DNA of 64,000 bases from Mycolicibacterium brisbanense (GTDB lineage: Bacteria; Actinomycetota; Actinomycetes; Mycobacteriales; Mycobacteriaceae): the NCBI RefSeq assembly GCF_001570425.1, contig NZ_BCSX01000040.1:1-64000 (forward strand), read 5' to 3'. Both the position numbers and the translations under genes were made by a program. How positions within the stretch are numbered: position 1 is the first letter of the stretch; each line of letters starts with the position of its first letter. This document shows, piece by piece, positions 59,112 through 64,000 of the stretch. Under the pieces are notes generated by a model that was not told the origin of the DNA, ran no database searches, and saw only the letters and a list, made by a program, of their open reading frames with translations.

Positions 59112-59765
59112 ATGACCACCCAGCCCACCCCGGTTCCACGCAGGCCCGAAGCCGCCGGCAGGCCGGCACCGGCGGCCAAGTCGCGCCTGCTGCAGGACGG
59201 CCGGGACATGTTCTGGTCGATGGCGCCGCTGGTACTGGCGTGCGTCGTCCTTGCAGGCATGCTGGGCATGTGCTCGCTGGCGACCGACGGGCCGGGCCGC
59301 GGACCTGCGCCGGTGTATGACGCCCCGGCTGGGCTGCGTGCCGACGCCGACGCGCTCAAGATCCCGCTGCGAGTGCCCCAGTTGCCAGCCGGCTGGCAGG
59401 CCAACTCCGGTAGCCGCGGCAGCATCGACGGCGGCATGACCCTGCCCGACGGGCAGCGCGGGCGTGCGGTGTGGTCTCGGGTCGGCTACCTCACACCCAC
59501 CGGCGCGTACCTGAGCCTGACCCAGAGCAACGCCGACGAGACCGCATTGGTGTCCTCGATCAAGGCGGGCGGGTATCCCTCGGGTACCCAGAACGTCGAC
59601 GGGGTGACCTGGGTGGTGTACGAGAGCGAGAGCCCCGAGTCGGTGTGGACGACGCGCCTGAGCGGTCCGGTGCAGATCGCCATCACGGGAGCCGGTGGTA
59701 CGGATGAGTACCGTACGCTGGCGGAAGCGACGCAGAAGCAGTCGCCACTTCCCGTCAAGCGATAA
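59112..59765 (+). CDS. DUF4245-type membrane-anchored protein
   Basis: 217-aa protein with an N-terminal polar stretch, one membrane helix (MFWSMAPLVLACVVLAGMLG) and an extracytoplasmic domain of the DUF4245 type (ALKIPLRVPQLPAGWQANSG). GATACT 6 nt before the ATG suggests a leaderless start. The position fits Rv1100. Function unknown. Confidence 0.75.
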   Translation: MTTQPTPVPRRPEAAGRPAPAAKSRLLQDGRDMFWSMAPLVLACVVLAGMLGMCSLATDGPGRGPAPVYDAPAGLRADADALKIPLRVPQLPAGWQANSGSRGSIDGGMTLPDGQRGRAVWSRVGYLTPTGAYLSLTQSNADETALVSSIKAGGYPSGTQNVDGVTWVVYESESPESVWTTRLSGPVQIAITGAGGTDEYRTLAEATQKQSPLPVKR

Positions 59766-59781
59766 CGGATGGAGCTGGTCA

Positions 59782-60615
59782 ATGACCGCACCCAAGCCCA
59801 ATCTCGCCGCCGGAGCGGCTCCGGCAGCTGATCTCACCGGTTGGACCGTCGCACCGTTCTCGGCGGCCGACCAGACCTACGACGTGTACCGCAAAGGGGA
59901 GGGGCCAGGCGTCGTCCTGATCCCGGAAATCCCCGGCCTTCATCCCGGCGTGCTGGCGCTGGGTAATCACCTGGTGGACAACGGGTTCACCGTCGCCGCC
60001 CCGTCACTGTTCGGCACCCCGGGGGCGCCCGCGGTGCGTCCTGGCGCGGTCCCGGTGATGCTGAAAGCCTGTGTGACAAAGGAATTCGCGGCCTTTGCGA
60101 CCAACGCCGACCGACCCGTCGCGCACTACCTGCGGGCGCTGGCCCGGGATCTCAACGCGAGCACACCCGGCAAGGGCGTCGGAGTGATCGGGCAGTGTTT
60201 CACCGGTGGGTTCGCGCTGGCCGCCGCCGTCGACGACAGTGTGCTGGCCCCGGTGCTGAGCCAGCCCTCGGCGCCGATCGCGCTCACCGCGAAGATGCGC
60301 CGGGATCCCGGGCTCTCGGAGGACGAGCTCAAGATCGTCGAGCAACGCGCCGCCAACGACGGCCTGTGCGCTCTGGGCCTGCGCTTCAGCGAGGACCGCA
60401 TGGCACCTGGGGCGCGGTTCGGCACACTCAAGTCACGGCTCGGCGATGCGTTCGAAGTCATCGAGATCGACTCGAAAAAGGGCAATCCGCACGGGATTTC
60501 GCCGATGGCCCACTCGGTGCTCACCGACCAGGTCCGCGAGGTCGACGGGCATCCGGCCTACGAGGCGCGCAAGCGAGTGGTCGAGTTCCTCAAGACTCGT
60601 CTGACGGCGGCGTAG
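59782..60615 (+). CDS. Dienelactone hydrolase-family protein
   Basis: 277-aa alpha/beta hydrolase with the cysteine nucleophile elbow GQCFTGG (Cys139), typical of dienelactone hydrolases. GVVLIPEIPGLHPGVLALG is the N-terminal family block. It would hydrolyse lactones or esters; the substrate is unknown. GGAG before ATG 59782 decides the start. Its last 26 bp overlap the convergent AI-2E gene. Confidence 0.8.
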   Translation: MTAPKPNLAAGAAPAADLTGWTVAPFSAADQTYDVYRKGEGPGVVLIPEIPGLHPGVLALGNHLVDNGFTVAAPSLFGTPGAPAVRPGAVPVMLKACVTKEFAAFATNADRPVAHYLRALARDLNASTPGKGVGVIGQCFTGGFALAAAVDDSVLAPVLSQPSAPIALTAKMRRDPGLSEDELKIVEQRAANDGLCALGLRFSEDRMAPGARFGTLKSRLGDAFEVIEIDSKKGNPHGISPMAHSVLTDQVREVDGHPAYEARKRVVEFLKTRLTAA

Positions 60616-61786
60616 CGGGGCCGGTGGCCGGGGCCGTCTCCTCAGGCGCAGCGGCGGTCTCGGTGGCGCGGGTACGGAACCGGGACCACAACCGCTTGCG
60701 GGGCGCCTCGGCCTCGTACGCCTCCAGCTCGACGCCCTTGTAGACCGCCAGATAGACGCTCACGGTGGTGACGATGATGATCATCAGCACCGGGCCGATC
60801 ACCAGGCCGAAGAAACCGAACATCGAGATGCCTGCGAAGACCGCCAGCAGCATCAGCGCCGGGTCCAGCCGCGCGGTCTTCGGTACCAGGAACGGGCGCA
60901 GCACGTTGTCGATGTTGGTGACGACCAGCAGATGCCACGCCACCACGAAGATGCCGCCGGTGACATTGCCGAAGAACACCATCCCGATGCCGAACGGGAT
61001 GGTGACGATGCCGCCGCCGAGCGGGATCACCGACAGCGCGGTCAGCAGGATCGCGAAGATGAAGAACCCTTCGTGGAAGCCGCCGATGTAGATCGAGATC
61101 GCGCCTGCGACGCCTTGGCACAGCGCGATGACGAACTGGCCTTTGACCGTGCCCTTGACCATGGCGCCGGTCTTGGCCAGATACAGGTCGGTGATCTCCT
61201 CGCCGAGCGGGTTGAGCCGGCGGATCAGCGTGAGCACGCTGTCCTGATTGACCAGCAGCGATATGAACACGTACAGGAAGATGATCGACGACGTGATGGC
61301 GCCGACCATCCCGCCGACAGCGCCCTGCAGGACGCTGAGCAGCCATTCGCCGATCCGCTGCGACAGCGTGACGATGGTGCCGCGCAACGATTCCGCGGTG
61401 ACGTGGATGTGCAGGAACGGCACGCGCTCCAGCAGGGAGTTGACCAGGTCGAGGGTGCGGGTGCCCAAGGTGCTCAGATCGGTCGCGCCCACCCAGTTGC
61501 TGACTGCGTTGACCATCTGGGTGACCTGCACGATGCCGAGAAAGACCAACAGCGACACCGGCACGATCAACAGCAACAGTGCCCACAGCAGCGTCAGCGT
61601 GGCCGACAGCCCGGTACCGAACCGGCGCAGCAGTCGGTGATACAGCGGCGAGAACAGGTAGGCGCCGACGGCGGCCATCACGATCAGGATGAAGAAACTG
61701 CGCAGGAAGTAGGCGCCGAGCACCAGTGCGATGACGGTGGTGACCGCCAATGCGCGTCTCTGGGTGAGCGTGAATTGGTTGTCCAT
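60590..61786 (-). CDS. AI-2E family (PerM/YdiK) membrane protein (Rv1101c-like)
   Basis: 398-aa protein with eight membrane helices and the large loop typical of the family (VPFLHIHVTAESLRGTIVTL). Conserved blocks PLGGGIVTIPFGIG and FGFFGLVIGPVLMIIIV are present. Members are efflux or Na/H-type transporters; the substrate is unknown. The C-terminus is a disordered Pro/Ser tail whose codons overlap the neighbour by 26 bp. Confidence 0.85.
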   Translation of the reverse strand: MDNQFTLTQRRALAVTTVIALVLGAYFLRSFFILIVMAAVGAYLFSPLYHRLLRRFGTGLSATLTLLWALLLLIVPVSLLVFLGIVQVTQMVNAVSNWVGATDLSTLGTRTLDLVNSLLERVPFLHIHVTAESLRGTIVTLSQRIGEWLLSVLQGAVGGMVGAITSSIIFLYVFISLLVNQDSVLTLIRRLNPLGEEITDLYLAKTGAMVKGTVKGQFVIALCQGVAGAISIYIGGFHEGFFIFAILLTALSVIPLGGGIVTIPFGIGMVFFGNVTGGIFVVAWHLLVVTNIDNVLRPFLVPKTARLDPALMLLAVFAGISMFGFFGLVIGPVLMIIIVTTVSVYLAVYKGVELEAYEAEAPRKRLWSRFRTRATETAAAPEETAPATGPATPPSDES

Positions 61787-61886
61787 GCCGCCTTTCCCGC
61801 CGTTGCGCTGACCTTATCGTCCGGCGGGCTCGTCGTTCGGCGGCTACGCTCCGGCGAGTTTCATGACATGGCCCGGCATGGCGGGG

Positions 61887-62957
61887 TCACGCATCGGCCA
61901 TGTCCGGACTCGGGTCGCCCCACTTCTTCGCTATCGCGTTCCACACGTCGGCGTACCGGCCGGGATAGTCCTTGTATGCCGACTTCGATCGCAGGAAACC
62001 GCGGATCAGCGGTGCGGCCACGCCGATCGGCACGCGTTTCCATCCGGCGTTGGCCCGGGTATCGGCCAGCAGCCGGCTCCACGAGTGATGCTGGAAGCCG
62101 AGCACTTCCTGCGCGCGGTCGGTGTCCATCCAGTCGGTGGCGAACCACGCCGTGTCACTGTCGGGGTCGCCGGGCCGGCCGATCGGCAGGCCGCCCCTGA
62201 TTCCCATGGCGGCGGCCGCCTGGGAGCCCACTGCCGACTGGGTGTGCCGATGCGTCGGATCGCCGCCGATCAGCAGGACTTCACGGTTGGCGTCCACGGT
62301 GGTGGCCTTTGCGAACGCCTCGGCGACGTCGCGCACGTCGACTGTCTGCAGCCGTCCGTCGGCGGGCAGCACGCTCTCGAACGAGATCAGGTCGACGTCG
62401 ATGTCCAGACTGAACTCGCAGCTCATCACCCCGCCCAGCCGCAGGATCAGCCAGTCCAGGGTGGAGGCCCGGACCAGGGATTCAGCCTCGACCTTGTGGG
62501 CGCCGTAGATGTCGGAGGGGTTGGTCGGGGTGTCCGCGGTCAGCACATCGGCGATCCGATGCGGATTGCGGGCACCGTAGACCGCGACGCTGGAGGCCTG
62601 CACGAACCGTGGCGGTTGGGCCTGCACCTCGGCCGCTCGCAGCAGTGCTGCGGTGGCCTCGACGTTGACCTTGCGGGCCAGTCCGCGGCGCATGTAGCAG
62701 AACGGCGGGATGATCGCCGCGAGGTGGATGATCGCGGCGGGGGAGATCTCGGCGACGAGGGAGTTCACCGCCGCCGCGTCGGTCAGATCGGCCCACCGCA
62801 GGCGCACGTTGGTAGGTAGCTGAGCGGCGGCTTTCCGGTTGGCCGGTATGTCGAGATCCGTTGCCACGACCTCGCGTCCCGAGGCGGCCAGCGTCTGTAC
62901 GACCTTCGACCCGACCAGCCCGAACGCTCCGGTCACAAGAACGGTATCTCCCGACAT
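61887..62957 (-). CDS. NAD-dependent epimerase/dehydratase (extended SDR)
   Basis: 356-aa extended SDR. The Rossmann motif GAFGLVG (10-16), Ser122-123 region QASSVAVYG and Tyr151-x-x-x-Lys155 (YGAHK) are present. ATG 62957 has GAGGAG upstream. A KstR-type site lies 13-26 nt before the start, so it may act on sterols or other lipids (for example as a 3-hydroxysteroid dehydrogenase), though it is not the known Rv1106c type. Confidence 0.75.
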   Translation of the reverse strand: MSGDTVLVTGAFGLVGSKVVQTLAASGREVVATDLDIPANRKAAAQLPTNVRLRWADLTDAAAVNSLVAEISPAAIIHLAAIIPPFCYMRRGLARKVNVEATAALLRAAEVQAQPPRFVQASSVAVYGARNPHRIADVLTADTPTNPSDIYGAHKVEAESLVRASTLDWLILRLGGVMSCEFSLDIDVDLISFESVLPADGRLQTVDVRDVAEAFAKATTVDANREVLLIGGDPTHRHTQSAVGSQAAAAMGIRGGLPIGRPGDPDSDTAWFATDWMDTDRAQEVLGFQHHSWSRLLADTRANAGWKRVPIGVAAPLIRGFLRSKSAYKDYPGRYADVWNAIAKKWGDPSPDMADA

Positions 62958-62969
62958 GGGTCTCCTCGT

Positions 62970-62983
62970 TAGAACGTGTTGCA
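62970..62983. promoter_or_regulatory. KstR-type operator upstream of the epimerase gene
   Basis: On the minus strand TGCAACACGTTCTA, which matches TNNAACNNGTTNNA at every fixed position. It overlaps the likely transcription start (minus-strand -10 TACTGT at 62984-62989). Confidence 0.7.
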
Positions 62984-63354
62984 ACAGTAGCGAACCGTGC
63001 TGTGGTGCGCGTCACCGCCGATGGCGCCGATTCGGCGGAACACCGAGCAGCCATTCGCTTGCCCCTCGGCAGCAACCTGCCGACATGGACTGGGCTGGGT
63101 GGGAGATGAGTACGGCGAATGCTGCTGGGGTTGCCAACCTTGCGTGAGATCTAGATCACTTTCCGCGCCCGGATGTGATGGTCGATCCTTCGGCGGCGTT
63201 TCTGTGACGATTTGCCCGACGACCATTCATATTTCGATTTGTCAGTTTGCCTGAGGTGTCTGCATTGTGGCTGTGGAGAAGAAAAGAAAACGAGCAGATC
63301 GCAGGTGATTGTGATGTACTCGGTTGCACTCGTCGACAATTGGGGAGGTGCGGA
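62984..63354. other. Intergenic region between the epimerase and a small gene
   Basis: About 370 bp. It holds the epimerase promoter (TACTGT), a 7-bp stem CCGCCGA / TCGGCGG (63015-63021 and 63032-63038), and an unusually AT-rich stretch near 63220-63300. No ORF, RNA gene or repeat could be supported. Confidence 0.5.
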
Positions 63355-63630
63355 ATGTCAGAAGATGTCGTAGCGGGGGTTAACGACAGCGGATCGGAAC
63401 AGGTTGCCGGTCAGATAGCTGTGGGCACACCGGTCACGGTGTATCCCGGAACCGACGATGCCCTACATGGGGTCGTCGTCGAGGACTTCGCGGATCTGGC
63501 AGGCACCGCCGTCGAGATCGCCGGCGAGCGGATCGTGGGGCCGGCCCGACGCTGGGCCGTCAACCTCGATGACGGTGGCCTCGTGTTCGTCGACGACGAC
63601 AGCATCGCCGCCGACCCGCAACGGGCCTGA
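63355..63630 (+). CDS. Small hypothetical protein
   Basis: 91-aa acidic protein (MSEDVVAGVNDSGSEQVAGQ at the start) with a beta-rich central part, VGTPVTVYPGTDDALHGVVV, resembling a small SH3/KOW-like barrel. GGGGAGG 4-5 nt before the ATG strongly supports the start. No function recognised. Convergent with the P450, 3 nt apart. Confidence 0.65.
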   Translation: MSEDVVAGVNDSGSEQVAGQIAVGTPVTVYPGTDDALHGVVVEDFADLAGTAVEIAGERIVGPARRWAVNLDDGGLVFVDDDSIAADPQRA

Positions 63631-63633
63631 GCC

Positions 63634-64000
63634 TCACCGCACAGTCAGTGGCAGCCGGCTCAGCCGGCGCACCAGCAGGCTGGGGAGCCACTCGGGGTCC
63701 CCGGTTGGCTCGATGACGCTTCCGGCCGCCAGCAACTGCGATATCACGACCCGCGCCTCAAGCCGCGCCAGCGCGGCGCCCACACAGAAGTGCGCACCCC
63801 TCCCGAACGCCAGGTGGCCCTTGGCGTTGGCACGCTCCATTCGGAATTCATGCGGATTCTCGAACGTCGCCGGATCCCTGTTGGCCGCACCCCACAGCAG
63901 CAGGAGATGAGATCCGGCCGGCATGGCCGTCCCCGCCAGCGCCGTATCTGCCAGCACGTGCCGGAAATGGCCCCGAAACGGTGACTCGTACCGCAGCACC
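63634..64000 (-). CDS. Cytochrome P450, C-terminal part (gene continues beyond the window)
   Basis: At least 120 residues of a P450 C-terminus. The heme loop FGRGAHFCVGAALARLEA carries the proximal cysteine; GANRDPATFENPHEFRMER and the ERR-region LRYESPFRGHFR precede it. The N-terminal part is outside the window. Substrate unknown. Confidence 0.9.
   Translation of the reverse strand, partial: VLRYESPFRGHFRHVLADTALAGTAMPAGSHLLLLWGAANRDPATFENPHEFRMERANAKGHLAFGRGAHFCVGAALARLEARVVISQLLAAGSVIEPTGDPEWLPSLLVRRLSRLPLTVR

Noticed and set aside
1..64000. tRNA, rRNA or tmRNA genes
   Set aside because: No cloverleaf or conserved rRNA segment was seen in any spacer.

Overview
The window is chromosomal DNA from a fast-growing mycobacterium (Mycolicibacterium, close to the M. 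smegmatis group). The grounds are high GC, typical mycobacterial families (mca, pra, lpqV, desA2, echA8/echA9, devR/devS), and gene order. From about 11.1 kb to 62 kb the order follows, from memory, the M. tuberculosis run Rv1059-Rv1102 (amidotransferase, two patatins, lpqV, cysteine dioxygenase, echA8/9, fadA3, lipU, cbs, pra, metB, greA, mca, uppS, coaA, glyA, desA2, phoH2, deacetylase, fumC, glpX, AI-2E protein).

Layout. 1-11 kb is accessory: the 5' end of an IS transposase abuts an aldo-keto reductase that has lost its N-terminal half. A gamma-glutamyltransferase follows, then a divergent oxalate pair (oxcA / fadD7-like ligase) around a perfect 17-bp palindrome, two small secreted proteins, a second acyl-CoA synthetase, and a divergent hydrolase/TetR pair. 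11-24 kb holds an ltp1-like thiolase and a reductase sharing a KstR-type operator, an alcohol dehydrogenase, an amidotransferase preceded by a leaderless mini-ORF, two patatins, two head-to-head SulP transporters, lpqV, a cysteine dioxygenase-rhodanese operon behind a Cys-Cys leader peptide, and echA9-echA8 with an unusual membrane hydrolase. 24-36 kb carries a BaxI-like membrane protein, a DUF559-type gene whose 3' tail is iterated on both sides, fadA3 (second KstR-type site), lipases, cbs, two proline-rich membrane proteins, metB and greA. 36-52 kb is core metabolism: mycothiol amidase, thioredoxin-like protein, ketosteroid isomerase, short-chain Z-prenyl synthase, pantothenate kinase, glyA, desA2, phoAT-phoH2 and a secreted deacetylase. 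52-57 kb is a dormancy island (nitroreductase, devR, devS, fdxA) with DosR boxes centred near -42. 57-64 kb contains fumC-glpX, an AI-2E permease, a dienelactone hydrolase, an NAD-dependent epimerase (third KstR-type site) and the 3' part of a P450.

Functional themes. Steroid/lipid degradation: three near-identical KstR-type operators, thiolases, hydratases, an isomerase with the Tyr14/Asp38/Asp99 triad, P450. Sulfur handling: cbs, metB, cysteine dioxygenase, rhodanese, mca. Hypoxia response: DevRS with two local targets.

A strong architectural signal is leaderless expression. More than a dozen genes have a TANNNT-like -10 hexamer 6-9 nt before an ATG or GTG, and in five places the stop codon of the upstream gene forms the first half of that hexamer. 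No rRNA, tRNA, CRISPR array or prophage was seen.
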